Origin: Thermococcus guaymasensis DSM 11113
GTDB taxonomy: Archaea; Methanobacteriota_B; Thermococci; Thermococcales; Thermococcaceae
NCBI RefSeq assembly: GCF_000816105.1
Contig: NZ_CP007140.1
Span: forward strand, 310,001 to 374,000
Reading direction: 5' to 3'
DNA: 64,000 nucleotides
Shown: piece by piece, positions 54,191 to 63,629 of the stretch
Layout of the letters: the number at the start of each line of letters is the position of its first letter
Numbering within the stretch: the first letter of the stretch is position 1
Position numbers and translations under genes: made by a program
The notes under the pieces: model-generated
Told to the model about the DNA's origin: nothing
Databases searched by the model: none
The model's input: only the letters and a program-made list of their open reading frames with translations

Positions 54191-55030
54191 TTATAACCGT
54201 TGTGAGATCAACTTTGAGACCCGGACCCTCATTGCAGTTTTTCCAACTTCTTCGTCAGGAATATCAAAGTCCCTTCTCTCAAGGAACAGGGCGGTAAACG
54301 CGGCGGCTCTCTTAAGGGCCTGCACGAAGGGACATCTCCTGTAGAAGTACGCAAACGAAGCGAGGAAAACGTCGCCGGCCCCCGTTGATTCGGGAACGTC
54401 CACTCTGAGTGGTTCAAACGAGTAAGCCTTTCCCCTGAGGTATGCAGTTCCTGGGTTTGGACCATCGGAGAGCAGGAAAACCTCGACCTCAGAAGGGTTT
54501 AGGCCCTTAACATACTCGAACTCGTTTATATCTGAGTGGAGAACGCGCACCCCCCTCAAAAACGACCCATCTATGGGCTTAAGGCGTAGAGGGCCTGGAA
54601 TAGGCTCCCGGATAAAGCCCTGGACGTCTGTCGCAACGAAGTGTTTCTCCGCAAGCCTGGAAACAAGGGCGGGCGGAATTTCATCAGCGACGGGGTTCAA
54701 CACTACCAGGTCAAAGCCCTCCGCGTTAACGCTCGCGATGGGCTTTGCCCTTGAGAGCAGCCTCAGTTTTCTCCTGTTGCCGTCGAGGTAGCGGAGCTCG
54801 TAGGACGTGCTCTCCGCCGAAGGGAGGACTTCAACCGCGATGCCCCTCTCAGTGAGCTCCTCAATCCATTCCCTCGGGAAGTCTTTTCCAACGCTCGTTA
54901 TGACCTTCACATCGCAGAAGCTTGAGAGGGCTAAGGCCGAGTAGTAGGCACCTCCCCCTATCCTGAGTTCCTCCTTGTCTTTTCTCACTATCCTGTCAAT
55001 AACCAAATGGCCGACCACGAGGCATTTCAT
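54191..55030 (-). CDS. myo-Inositol 3-kinase, PfkB family
   Basis: A 279-aa ribokinase-family protein that closely resembles the characterised Thermococcus kodakarensis myo-inositol 3-kinase (TK2285). It shares IGGGAYYSALALS, YELRYLDGNRRKL, PIDGSFL and the catalytic ESTGAGDVFLASF, whose Asp is the base. The enzyme phosphorylates myo-inositol to inositol 3-phosphate, linking free inositol to DIP metabolism encoded at 44-46.6 kb. The start follows AGGTGAAAGC, four bases after the glyoxylate reductase stop. Confidence 0.88.
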   Translation of the reverse strand: MKCLVVGHLVIDRIVRKDKEELRIGGGAYYSALALSSFCDVKVITSVGKDFPREWIEELTERGIAVEVLPSAESTSYELRYLDGNRRKLRLLSRAKPIASVNAEGFDLVVLNPVADEIPPALVSRLAEKHFVATDVQGFIREPIPGPLRLKPIDGSFLRGVRVLHSDINEFEYVKGLNPSEVEVFLLSDGPNPGTAYLRGKAYSFEPLRVDVPESTGAGDVFLASFAYFYRRCPFVQALKRAAAFTALFLERRDFDIPDEEVGKTAMRVRVSKLISQRL

Positions 55031-55034
55031 GCTT

Positions 55035-56039
55035 TCACCTGAACCCGGGCTTTCTGACGTTCACGACTTCCTTATTTACGAGTGTCGGTGGGACCTCCCC
55101 GTTCTTAAAGGTTATGAGGTTCCTCGCCACGAGTTCGGCCATCCCCTCCCTCGCTCCGTAGGTCGCGCTGCCTATGTGGGGCGCGAGGACAACGTTCTTC
55201 AGGCTGAAGAGCTCCTCGTTGTAGTACGGCTCCTCTTTATAGACGTCAAGTCCAGCCCCGGCTATCCAGCCCTCCTTCAGGGCCTTTATCAGCGCTTTCG
55301 TGTCAACGACCTTTCCGCGCGCTATGTTCACGAGTATTGCCGTGTTCTTCATGAGCTTGAGCTCCCTCTCTCCTATCATGTGGTAGGTCTCTTTTGTTAG
55401 TGGAACTGCCAGAACTACGAAGTCGCTCTCTCTGAGGAGCTCATTAAGGGACTTGAACTCCGCGTTGAGTTCCTTCTCAGCTTCTGGTTTCCTCGTGCGC
55501 GAGTTGTAGAGAATTCTCATTCCGAAGCCCCTGGCGCGCCTTGCTACGGCCTGCCCTATCCTGCCAAAGCCCACGATACCTATCGTCTTCCCATAGACGT
55601 CGTATCCGAGGAACCAGCGCGGGTGCCAGGCTACTCCCCTTCTCTTCCATTCACCAGAGCGCGTGAAGCTGTCTGCCTCGATGAGGCGCCTCGCCGTTGC
55701 GAGCAGAAGAGTCCATGCAAAATCTGCCGTTGCATCTGTGAGGACATCGGGGGTGTTGGTGACGTAGATTCCCCGTCTTGTTGCCTCCTTGATGTCTATG
55801 TTGTCGTAGCCCACAGCGTAGTTCGCCACAATCCTGAGCCTCGGGGCGTTGTCGAAGACTTCCGCGTCAATCCTCTCGCTGAGCATCGTGACGAGCGCGT
55901 CAACATCACGAACCTTTTCAAGCAGAACTTCTCTGGGAATTTCCCTCTCCTCAGGCCAGACCTCAACCTCGAAGTGTTCCCTCAGCATCTCAATGCCGTT
56001 CTCGGGGATTGCGCGGGTGATGAAGACCTTCGGCTTCAT
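55035..56039 (-). CDS. gyaR: Glyoxylate reductase (D-2-hydroxyacid dehydrogenase)
   Basis: A 334-aa NAD(P)H-dependent enzyme reducing glyoxylate to glycolate. The Rossmann motif is [16 protein letters not shown], the catalytic Arg is in NIARGKVVD, the Glu in GLDVYKEEP and the His in LAPHIGSAT. The Thermococcus litoralis glyoxylate reductase has the same length and N terminus ([14 protein letters not shown] type). The ATG follows AGGTGAGAAT. It is upstream of the inositol kinase in a two-gene unit. Confidence 0.94.
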   Translation of the reverse strand: MKPKVFITRAIPENGIEMLREHFEVEVWPEEREIPREVLLEKVRDVDALVTMLSERIDAEVFDNAPRLRIVANYAVGYDNIDIKEATRRGIYVTNTPDVLTDATADFAWTLLLATARRLIEADSFTRSGEWKRRGVAWHPRWFLGYDVYGKTIGIVGFGRIGQAVARRARGFGMRILYNSRTRKPEAEKELNAEFKSLNELLRESDFVVLAVPLTKETYHMIGERELKLMKNTAILVNIARGKVVDTKALIKALKEGWIAGAGLDVYKEEPYYNEELFSLKNVVLAPHIGSATYGAREGMAELVARNLITFKNGEVPPTLVNKEVVNVRKPGFR

Positions 56040-56110
56040 ATTCTCACCTTAACGTTTTGATAGGGATAAACTATTAATATTTTCGGGACAATGTTTAACC
56101 TGTGATTTCT

Positions 56111-57240
56111 ATGGAGTACGAAACGTTTCTTGCAGGGCGGGCCAACTGGATTAGAGGCTCTGCCCTCGCTGACGTTATGAAGAAGGCCGCCGAACTGAAG
56201 GAGCAGGGAAAAGAACTCATCTCCCTCTCGGCCGGCGATTCTGACCCCAACTTCATTCCGAGGGAGGCTCTGGGTGAGCTCACAAAAGAGATTCTCGAAA
56301 ACATCCCAGCCTCGGTAATGTACACCCCCGCCAACGGAATTCCCGAGCTCAGAGAAGAGCTCTCGAAGTTCATTGAAAAGTACGAGGGTTATAAGGTCTC
56401 TCCGGACGACATCATCGTGACCGTTGGCGGAACGGGGTCCTCGACCTCCTAGGAAGGGTTTTAATAGACTCAGGAGATGCAGTAATAATCGAGAATCCGA
56501 GCTACATAAACACCCTTCTGGCTTTTGAGCAGCTTGGGGCAAAGATATACGGTGTCTCGGTTGATGGCGGGCATGAGGGTTGACCTGCTCGAGAAGAAGT
56601 TGAGGGAGCTGAGGGCGAAAGGAGTCAAGGTCAAGTTCATTTACACAATTCCGACCGGTCAGAACCCGATGGGCGTCACCATGATCAAAGAGAGGAGAAA
56701 GCACCTCCTCGAACTAGCAAGCGAGTACGACCTCCTCATCATCGAGGATGCCGCCTACAACTTCATGCGCTATGAAGGAGAGGCGACCCCGCTTAAGGCC
56801 ATGGACGAGGAGGGTCGCGTTATAGTGGCCGGAACCCTCAGCAAGGTTCTCGGAACCGGCTTCAGGGTCGGGTGAATTATAACCCACGGGGCGGTAAAGC
56901 AGAAGGTGCTTATGGAGAAGTCGCCGATAGACCTCTGCGCGCCGACGAGTACCACCTCAAGAGGAGCCCCCCGGTTACAAGGAAAAGAGTGACGCAATGC
57001 TGAAGGTCCTTGAGGAGAACCTTCCGGAGGCAGAGTTCACTAAGCCGATAGTTGGAATGTTAATTATGCTCTTCCTCCCAGAGGGCGCCGATGGAATGGC
57101 CTTTGCCAGCGAGCTGATGGAGAAGAAGGAAGTCGTCGTTGTCCCAGGAAAGCCGTTCCGCACAGAAGCAGAGAAAACGCAGTGAGGCTGAACTTCTCAA
57201 GACCAAACAAAGAAGAAATAGAAAAGGCATCTGGATCCGC
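56111..57240 (+). pseudogene. Broken class I aminotransferase (2-aminoadipate/alanine type)
   Basis: Homology to a roughly 400-aa PLP aminotransferase runs through the whole interval, but the frame is broken at least five times: a one-base loss at about 56438, a shift at about 56570, TGG to TGA at 56873-56875 (GFRVGW), a deletion with a shift at about 56945-56985, and a shift at about 57176. Intact pieces include ANGIPELREELSKF, TIPTGQNPMGVTM, the PLP lysine SKVLGTGFRVG and VRLNFSRPNKEEI. Neighbouring genes are intact, so sequencing error is unlikely. The original start had a weak upstream site. Confidence 0.88.
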
Positions 57241-57281
57241 GGAGCCCTATCGCGAAAGCCCTGGCTTCTTCATTTTTCCAT

Positions 57282-57458
57282 TCAGTCGAAGTCCCATATG
57301 GTTCTGCCCTTGTAGAACATCATGACGTAGCCGCAGTTCTTGCAGATAACGATTTTCACCTTGTGAGCCGTAAAGCCCCACTTACTGTCGAGCTTGCCCT
57401 CCTCAAAGTCAAAGTCCGTCCCTCCGCAGAGGGGACACTTAAGCTGGCGCTTTTCCAT
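57282..57458 (-). CDS. Small zinc-ribbon protein, 58 aa
   Basis: A short protein with two CxxC knuckles: CPLCGG near the N terminus and CKNCGY 25 residues later, the classic zinc-ribbon spacing. It resembles small archaeal nucleic-acid-binding zinc-ribbon proteins. The ATG follows GGTGATAACA; the GTG four codons upstream is part of that site. It is convergent with the aminotransferase pseudogene and divergent from the methyltransferase gene. Confidence 0.8.
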   Translation of the reverse strand: MEKRQLKCPLCGGTDFDFEEGKLDSKWGFTAHKVKIVICKNCGYVMMFYKGRTIWDFD

Positions 57459-57547
57459 TGTTATCACCACTCTTGGTAGAGTATTAAACTCTAAAAAGTT
57501 TTTGTCTGGGAGACAACTTTCTTAAAAGCTAGCTCATAGGGAAAGGT

Positions 57548-58813
57548 ATGCAGATAGAAGGAAAGGTCAAAGCGCTCAACGAGGACGGTCTCGGTGTTCT
57601 CGTTGAAGGGAACAGAAAGATACACGTCCCATTCGCTTATCCCGGCGACGTCGTGAGAATTACCTCTAAAAAGAGGCGCTTTGGAAGGCTAATTGCAAGG
57701 GACTTTGAGCTGATCGAGCCCTCTCCCCTGCGACAGACCCCAAGGTGCCCCCACTTTGGGAAGTGCGGCGGCTGTCTCTGGCAGGGAATGAAATACAAGG
57801 AACAGCTAAGGCTTAAAGCTGAGCTCTTCGAGCGGATAACTGGGATAAACGCGCCGGTAAAGGGTTCACCCAAAATCTGGGGCTTCAGGAACGTCAGCAA
57901 CTTCATAATTACCGCTGCGGGAACAGGTCTCAAGGAGTACGAAAACCCACTCGGCGTTGTGAACCTTTTCGAGTGTCCTGTCTTCTCGAAGAGAACTCCC
58001 GAATACCTCCGCGCGCTCCGGGATTTTCTGGCCGAGACCAGGTTGAGGCCCTGGAACCTGCGGAAGAAGAGCGGCGACGTCCACTACCTCCAGATAAGGG
58101 AGGGCAAGTTCACGGGAGAAGTCATGGTGAACCTCATAACCCACGTCGAGCCCTCGGAGGGAGTTGTTGAGGCCTTTATGGGCTATTTCTCCTTCGCCGA
58201 TTCGCTATACTGGAGCGTCAAAGGTGACGAAAGAGATGACCCGCATGGAGAGCCCGAACTGGTTGGAGGGAAGCCCCTTATAAGCGAGAAAATCGGCGAC
58301 GTGGTGTATTTAATCCATCCAAACAGCTTCTTCCAGACCAACAGCTACGCCCTTGAGCTTCTCCTCAGGGCCGTTGAGGGCTTCACCGACGGCGAAAGGG
58401 TCCTCGACCTCTACTCCGGCGTCGGCACCTTCGGCGTCTGGCTTGCCAAAAGGGGCTTTGATGTTGAGGGGGTCGAAATAAACCCCTTCGCTGTTGAGAT
58501 GGCCAAGGGAAACGCCGAGCTGAACGGGGTAGATGCCAAATTCCATGTCGGAAGGAGTGAAGAAACCTTAATTGGAGACTACGACACCGTGATAGTTGAC
58601 CCCCCGCGGAAGGGGCTGAAGGGGGCGGCGGAGCTGCTGGTAAGGAGCGGTGTTGAGAAGATCGTTTATGTCTCCTGCAATCCAAAGGCATTCAAACTTG
58701 ACTACGAGAACCACCTGAGAAAAGCTTACCGCGTGGAGGAAGCGGTTCTCGTGGACATGTTCCCGCACACGCCGCATGTTGAGGCTGTGGTTGAACTTGT
58801 CAGAAAGTTTTAA
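57548..58813 (+). CDS. RNA m5U methyltransferase (TrmA/RlmD-like, Fe-S)
   Basis: A 421-aa SAM-dependent uridine C5 methyltransferase. Residues 1-60 form a TRAM domain. Iron-sulfur cysteines follow in CPHFGKCGGC and FECPVF. The Rossmann core has DLYSGVGTFG and VDPPRKG, and the nucleophilic cysteine is in VYVSCNPKAF. In Pyrococcus two paralogues act on tRNA U54 and on 23S rRNA; this sequence alone does not let me choose. It starts at ATG after GGGAAAGGT and ends 37 bases before the AAA ATPase. Confidence 0.93.
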   Translation: MQIEGKVKALNEDGLGVLVEGNRKIHVPFAYPGDVVRITSKKRRFGRLIARDFELIEPSPLRQTPRCPHFGKCGGCLWQGMKYKEQLRLKAELFERITGINAPVKGSPKIWGFRNVSNFIITAAGTGLKEYENPLGVVNLFECPVFSKRTPEYLRALRDFLAETRLRPWNLRKKSGDVHYLQIREGKFTGEVMVNLITHVEPSEGVVEAFMGYFSFADSLYWSVKGDERDDPHGEPELVGGKPLISEKIGDVVYLIHPNSFFQTNSYALELLLRAVEGFTDGERVLDLYSGVGTFGVWLAKRGFDVEGVEINPFAVEMAKGNAELNGVDAKFHVGRSEETLIGDYDTVIVDPPRKGLKGAAELLVRSGVEKIVYVSCNPKAFKLDYENHLRKAYRVEEAVLVDMFPHTPHVEAVVELVRKF

Positions 58814-58818
58814 AAAAG

Positions 58819-58827
58819 TTTTAAATA
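58819..58827 (+). promoter_or_regulatory. TATA box of the AAA ATPase gene
   Basis: TTTTAAATA about 26-30 bases before the ATG at 58851, with no ribosome binding site between, indicates a leaderless transcript. Confidence 0.55.
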
Positions 58828-58850
58828 GTTCATACACGATTATCATAATC

Positions 58851-60224
58851 ATGAGCGAACTATTTGTGAACAGGGTGGAAGAACTTGAGGCACTCAGAAA
58901 GGCCTATGCAAGCAACAGGAAGGAGCTCATAATAGTTTACGGGCGCAGGAGAATTGGAAAGACTACACTGGTCAAAAAGTCCGTGAAAGGGCTCAAACAC
59001 GTCTACTTCTTCGCAGAGGAGACCCTAGAGGAGGAAAATCTTCAAGCTTTTAGGAGCTTAGTGGCGAGGGCCTTGGGAAATCCGGTCATAGCGAAGGCCG
59101 AGCTCTCATGGGAAGAGCTCTTTGAGCTGCTCGACGGCTCTGGAGCCATTGTCATAATAGACGAGTTCCCAAACCTGATAAAGTCCAACAGAGCTGTAGT
59201 CTCGAAGTTCCAAAAGATCTGGGACGGAGTGAAAGACCTCAAACTCGTTCTAACTGGCTCTTCAATAAGCGTTATGGAAAGCCACGTTCTCAACTATAAG
59301 AGCCCGCTCTACGGCAGGAGGACGCTTTCTATGAAGCTCAACCCCCTGAGCTTCTTCCACCTGAAAGAGTTTTTCCCGGAGAAGGGGTGGGAGGAACTCG
59401 TGAGGATTTATGGCATAACCGATGGGATACCGGCATACATTGAGGAGGTTCGCTTCAGGCTTAGGGCGGGCGAAAGGCTTGAGGAGGTTTTCCAGCCAAA
59501 CAAGCCCCTCTTTGACGAGGCTGAATTCCTCCTCAGGAGCGAGCTAAGGGAGCCGGCGCGCTACTTCGCGATACTCAAAGCGATAGCCTTTGGGAAGACG
59601 AGGTTCGGCGAGATAGTGGGCTTTACGGGCCTTCCGAACTCGACGGTCTCGCAATACCTCAGCAACCTCCAGAAGCTCCACATCGTCGAGGAGAGACACC
59701 CCGTGGGGGAGCCAGAGAGAAGAAGGAACGCCCGCTATTATCTAAGCGACCTCTACTTCACCTTCTGGTTCCGCTTCATCTACCCCAACCGCTCCCAGCT
59801 CTTCGATTTCGGCTACATCGAGAACTTTGAGGAGGAATACAACCGCTACCTCGGCTTCGTCTTTGAGAAAGTGGCGGAGCAGTTTTTAAGGAAGCTGAAC
59901 AGGGTTGGAAAGCTTCCCTTCAGGTTTACTAAAATCGGCCGCTGGTGGCACAAGAACGAGGAGATTGATTTGCTTGCTCTGAACGAACGGGAGAAGAAGG
60001 CTTTGCTGGTTGAGGTTAAGTGGAAAGAGCTGAAGAGGAGAGAAGCCAAAGGCATTTTAAAAGACCTTGAAAGAAAGGCCGAGCTCGTTGGGCTTGACGG
60101 CTGGGAGAAGAGCTACGGAATTGTAGCTAAGAACATCAAAGGCGAGGATGAAATACGGGGAGAAAGATGGCTTGTCTGGGAGTTGAGGGACTTTAGCAGG
60201 CTGATGCAGGAAGAAAATGGATAA
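58851..60224 (+). CDS. Archaeal AAA ATPase with DUF234 nuclease-like C terminus
   Basis: A 457-aa protein of the PF01637 STAND-related ATPase group expanded in archaea. Walker A GRRRIGKTT lies near residue 30, Walker B VIIDEFPN near residue 105, then a winged helix (GLPNSTVSQYLSNLQKL). The C-terminal DUF234 has EIDLLALNE and LLVEVKW, a PD-(D/E)XK-like arrangement. Biological roles are largely unknown and are often linked to mobile or defence loci. It stands alone with a leaderless-type promoter. Confidence 0.88.
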   Translation: MSELFVNRVEELEALRKAYASNRKELIIVYGRRRIGKTTLVKKSVKGLKHVYFFAEETLEEENLQAFRSLVARALGNPVIAKAELSWEELFELLDGSGAIVIIDEFPNLIKSNRAVVSKFQKIWDGVKDLKLVLTGSSISVMESHVLNYKSPLYGRRTLSMKLNPLSFFHLKEFFPEKGWEELVRIYGITDGIPAYIEEVRFRLRAGERLEEVFQPNKPLFDEAEFLLRSELREPARYFAILKAIAFGKTRFGEIVGFTGLPNSTVSQYLSNLQKLHIVEERHPVGEPERRRNARYYLSDLYFTFWFRFIYPNRSQLFDFGYIENFEEEYNRYLGFVFEKVAEQFLRKLNRVGKLPFRFTKIGRWWHKNEEIDLLALNEREKKALLVEVKWKELKRREAKGILKDLERKAELVGLDGWEKSYGIVAKNIKGEDEIRGERWLVWELRDFSRLMQEENG

Positions 60225-60236
60225 GCGTTCGAGAAA

Positions 60237-62033
60237 TTAAACCGCCTTCCAGAACGGATCCTGCTTCGCCTTAACCTTTGCTGTCATCTTGAGGGCCTTT
60301 ATGTCGGTCTCCTCAAGCTCGTTCTTGAGCTGTTTGGCGAGTATGATGACGTCGTTCTTGCTCAGGTCGACGTAGAGTGTCTCTCCAGGGTGGATGTGCC
60401 TGCCAACTATCGCCCCCTCAATCGCTATGGCAACAGCGTCCCCCTTCTTGGCCTCCTGAACGAAGTCGTTCTTGTTCTTGATGGACTTGATGACGCCGAC
60501 TTTCTCGCCCGTTTCCTTGATGAGGGCCACACCAGGCCGTATCCGGCCCTCTAGAACCTCGATACCGACGATTGCTGGTTTGCTTCTCCTGAAGACGTAG
60601 CGCTCGTCAGGGTAGAGCCTGATAACTCCTGGGAAGGTGACGTTCTTCAAGAGCTCACGCTTCCTCTTCTCCTCCTCGGCCTTAACCCAGGCCTCGTAGT
60701 CCTCTATGAGCTTGTAGATGATGCTGCCCACGAAAATCGGCACTCCCTTGGCCTTGGCGACCTCCCCAGCATCCTCATTGACCTTGACGTTGAAGCCAAG
60801 GACGACGCCGTACTTCGGCTCCTCCTCGCGGACGCTCAGAGCTTCCATGACGTCGGTCTTGCTGATGTTGCCGACGTCGGCCTTCCTTATTGGAATGTTC
60901 TTCTCCTGGAGCTCCTTGCTAAGGGCCTCAAGCGAACCGAGGGTGTCGGCCTTGACGATGACGCCTATCTTGCCCGTGCTTATGACGACGCTCTGTATCT
61001 GGCCCAGAATTTCCTGCTTGGCCTTCTCTATCTCCTCCTCGGAGCGGGCCGCTATTACCGGTGAACCGGCCAGGGCCTCCTCAAGGCCGGGGGCGGCTAT
61101 CTTGACACCAGCCGCGGCAGTTACCTCATCAACCTGGTCGAAGCGGAACCTCGGGTCGCGAATCTCGTCGAGGGGCTTCGGCTTGAGGAGTGCGCGGATT
61201 TTGGTCACTATCGCCTTGTCCTTGCCTCCAACGACTATCGTGTCATCCTTCCTCAGGGTTCCGTCGTAGATGATGACGTCTATTGTGGTTCCGAGGCCGA
61301 CCTCCTCGCGAACCTCAAGGATTGTTCCGCGCGCCGGTCCCTCGACCTCGATCTTGAGCTTCTGCTCAAGGTACTTCTGGCTGAGACCCGCTATGAGCAC
61401 GAGGAGTTCAGGGACACCGATGCCGTATTTGGCCGAAATCGGGACTATGGCCAGCTCGCGCGTGAAGTCCTGGACGCGGTCAAAGCGGTTCGCCTGGAAG
61501 CCGAGCTCGTAGAACTTTCCGATAAGCTCCCAGAGCTTGGTCTCCAGTTCCTGAACTGCCCTCTGATCCTGCTTCTTGATGTTTATCAGGAAGGGTTCGT
61601 CCTCCTCAATTACCCAGCCCTTTATCCTGTCTATCTTGTTGGCGGCGACTATGAAGGGCGTCCGGTAACGCCTCAGTATCTCGATGCTCTCTATCGTCTG
61701 GGGCTGGAAGCCCTCGTTGATGTCCACGACGAGAACGGCCAAATCGGCTAAACTACCTCCCCTCGCGCGCAGACTTGTAAACGCCTCGTGGCCGGGGGTG
61801 TCGATGAAGAGCAGGCCGGGAAGCTTTATCTCGCCCTTCCATATCTTGATGAGCGGGCCGGCTAACTGCTTGACGACGTCAATTGGGACTTCCGTTGCGC
61901 CGATGTGCTGGGTTATTCCGCCCGCTTCTTTACTTGCAACATTAGTATTTCTTATCCTGTCAAGCAAAGTAGTCTTTCCGTGATCCACGTGCCCGAGAAC
62001 CGCTATGATGGGCTGTCTAATCTTCTTGGTCAT
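60237..62033 (-). CDS. infB: Translation initiation factor aIF5B (IF-2), intein-free
   Basis: A 598-aa GTPase that joins ribosomal subunits and positions initiator tRNA. The G domain shows GHVDHGKTT (G1), DTPGHEAF (G3) and NKID (G4), followed by the barrel domains II and IV and the C-terminal helix. In P. furiosus and T. kodakarensis the gene carries an intein in the G domain; here the sequence runs through uninterrupted. The start is the ATG after GGTGATG; 27 further upstream codons are rejected. Confidence 0.96.
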   Translation of the reverse strand: MTKKIRQPIIAVLGHVDHGKTTLLDRIRNTNVASKEAGGITQHIGATEVPIDVVKQLAGPLIKIWKGEIKLPGLLFIDTPGHEAFTSLRARGGSLADLAVLVVDINEGFQPQTIESIEILRRYRTPFIVAANKIDRIKGWVIEEDEPFLINIKKQDQRAVQELETKLWELIGKFYELGFQANRFDRVQDFTRELAIVPISAKYGIGVPELLVLIAGLSQKYLEQKLKIEVEGPARGTILEVREEVGLGTTIDVIIYDGTLRKDDTIVVGGKDKAIVTKIRALLKPKPLDEIRDPRFRFDQVDEVTAAAGVKIAAPGLEEALAGSPVIAARSEEEIEKAKQEILGQIQSVVISTGKIGVIVKADTLGSLEALSKELQEKNIPIRKADVGNISKTDVMEALSVREEEPKYGVVLGFNVKVNEDAGEVAKAKGVPIFVGSIIYKLIEDYEAWVKAEEEKRKRELLKNVTFPGVIRLYPDERYVFRRSKPAIVGIEVLEGRIRPGVALIKETGEKVGVIKSIKNKNDFVQEAKKGDAVAIAIEGAIVGRHIHPGETLYVDLSKNDVIILAKQLKNELEETDIKALKMTAKVKAKQDPFWKAV

Positions 62034-62124
62034 CCTCATCACCTGAGCATAACTCAGGTGTGGGTTTTTAAAGGGTTCGGGGCAAGGATTAAAAAGCCCC
62101 ATAGTAACTCCCAACGGTGGTTGG

Positions 62125-62991
62125 ATGATAGCGCTCGCACTCGGCCTGATCGTTGGCTTTGGACTCGCGTTCCTGCTTGGAAGGGGGAAGGGCAGGAAAT
62201 CAGAGATGGCAACGACACTCGCGGTTCCGTTGATGGTATACGAAGTTGCAGAGGGCGTTTACGGAGGCTAGAGCGGAAACGTTTTCATTGCAACTCCCCT
62301 TGGAGATTTCACACCTAAAGAGTTAATCGGGCTCGAAACTTTCTTAGCGCTTCTTGTGGTTCTCGTTTGCGTTCACCTCCGCGCGAGAGGGACCTTTGAG
62401 ATAGACGAGTTCATAGGCTTCTCAACGTTTTTCTGGGCAATGGTTGGATTTGGAATTGGTCTCTCCGCAAGCGGCTGGTCCCTGCTGGCCATTCCGGGAC
62501 TTATTCTATGGGGAATCCTTATGTGGATCTCACGAAGGAACCCTCTTGTAGGTCTAAGGGCCACGCCCTGTACGGACGGGCTGAGTGAACTGGTCAGTGA
62601 AAGTGGCCTCAGATGCCTCACTGACGAGGAAAGCCTGGGAGTTTACAGAATCAACGGCTACCTTCTCGTGGGCGGGAAAATTGGAAACTTTCCCCGGTGG
62701 AGGGAGATTGTCAGGTGCATTGCGATGGCCCCAGAGCAGAGAACTGTCCAAGGGGTGATAATTGGGCTCATCTACCTCCTTCCCGTCCCGGCAGGGATTA
62801 TTCTGGGAGACGGTATCGTGACAGCACTGGCACTTCTGATTCTGGCGGTGTTAGACTACCTCACCGTGGCGTTTCTGAGCGTTAGGGTGTTTCAAAGGGC
62901 TCTTCCCGAGGACTGCAGGGAGGTGATGGATGAATACAAGAAGTTCTTTAAGGAGAGCAAGAAGAGGGAAGGAAAACGGGTTATTGCCTGA
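62125..62991 (+). pseudogene. Membrane protein gene interrupted by one in-frame TAG
   Basis: The ATG at 62125 follows GGTGGTTGG and encodes a signal-anchor-like helix (MIALALGLIVGFGLAFLLG), reaching TAG at 62269-62271 after 48 codons. The same frame continues without shift to TGA at 62991, so the full frame is 289 codons with a single amber. The downstream part has four or five membrane helices (VVLVCVH, FFWAMVGFGIGL, GLIYLLPVPAGIIL, LALLILAVLDYL). The family is unknown. It is most likely a nonsense-mutated gene; two separate proteins or readthrough are less likely. Confidence 0.6.
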
Positions 62992-62993
62992 TA

Positions 62994-63518
62994 TCACCTT
63001 TCAAGGCAGTCCATGCTGTCTAGGTACTCTCTCTTTGCCCTTGCGTGGGTGTGGTAGAACCAGTCCGCCGCTTTACAGTAGCTGTAGAGCTCCTCCGGCT
63101 TGAAGTAGAGGTTTATCTCCCTCTCGGCGCTTTCCGGGCTGTCCGAGGCGTGGATAACGTTGTAAATCGCATCGCCAACGTCGAGGCCGTAGTCACCCCT
63201 TATGCTTCCAGGCTCGGCGTCCTTCGGGTCAGTGGCGCCGGCCATCTTCCTGACGACGCTTATCGCGTAGCGCCCCTCAACGACCATGACGACGCTCGGG
63301 GCTTTGGTAATGTAATCTATCAGAGCCTCGAAGAAGGGCTTCCCTTTGTGCTCCTCGTAGTGCTTTTCAGCGAGCTCGCGGTCAATCCATATCATCTTCA
63401 TTCCCACTATCTTGAGGCCTCTCTTCTCAAAACGGCTTATGATTTCGCCTATGAGGCCTCTGACAACGGCGTCCGGCTTCAGAATCACGAGGGTTCTCTC
63501 TACCTTGTTCTCAGCCAT
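62994..63518 (-). CDS. ndk: Nucleoside diphosphate kinase
   Basis: A 174-aa NDP kinase transferring phosphate between nucleoside di- and triphosphates. The N terminus [20 protein letters not shown] and the active-site histidine in [16 protein letters not shown] are standard. It is longer than bacterial enzymes by a C-terminal extension ([20 protein letters not shown]), as in other Thermococcales. The ATG at 63518 follows GGTGTTGCCG. It ends two bases after the stop of the amber-interrupted gene. Confidence 0.95.
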   Translation of the reverse strand: MAENKVERTLVILKPDAVVRGLIGEIISRFEKRGLKIVGMKMIWIDRELAEKHYEEHKGKPFFEALIDYITKAPSVVMVVEGRYAISVVRKMAGATDPKDAEPGSIRGDYGLDVGDAIYNVIHASDSPESAEREINLYFKPEELYSYCKAADWFYHTHARAKREYLDSMDCLER

Positions 63519-63629
63519 CGGCAACACCAGAATTGGTAGGAGTAGTGGTTAATAGGTTTTTTGGAACTATCGTGGAAGAAGCAGGGGTTGAAAGAAAGAA
63601 GAGACCCACCAACTTGCAGGAAAGTTGCC

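Noticed and set aside
62034-62114. 27-codon upstream extension of aIF5B
   Set aside because: The GGTGATG ribosome binding site lies inside it, and the family starts with [15 protein letters not shown].
62269-62271. TAG as a pyrrolysine codon
   Set aside because: Pyrrolysine systems are not known in Thermococcales, no pyl genes are seen, and the protein is not a methylamine methyltransferase.
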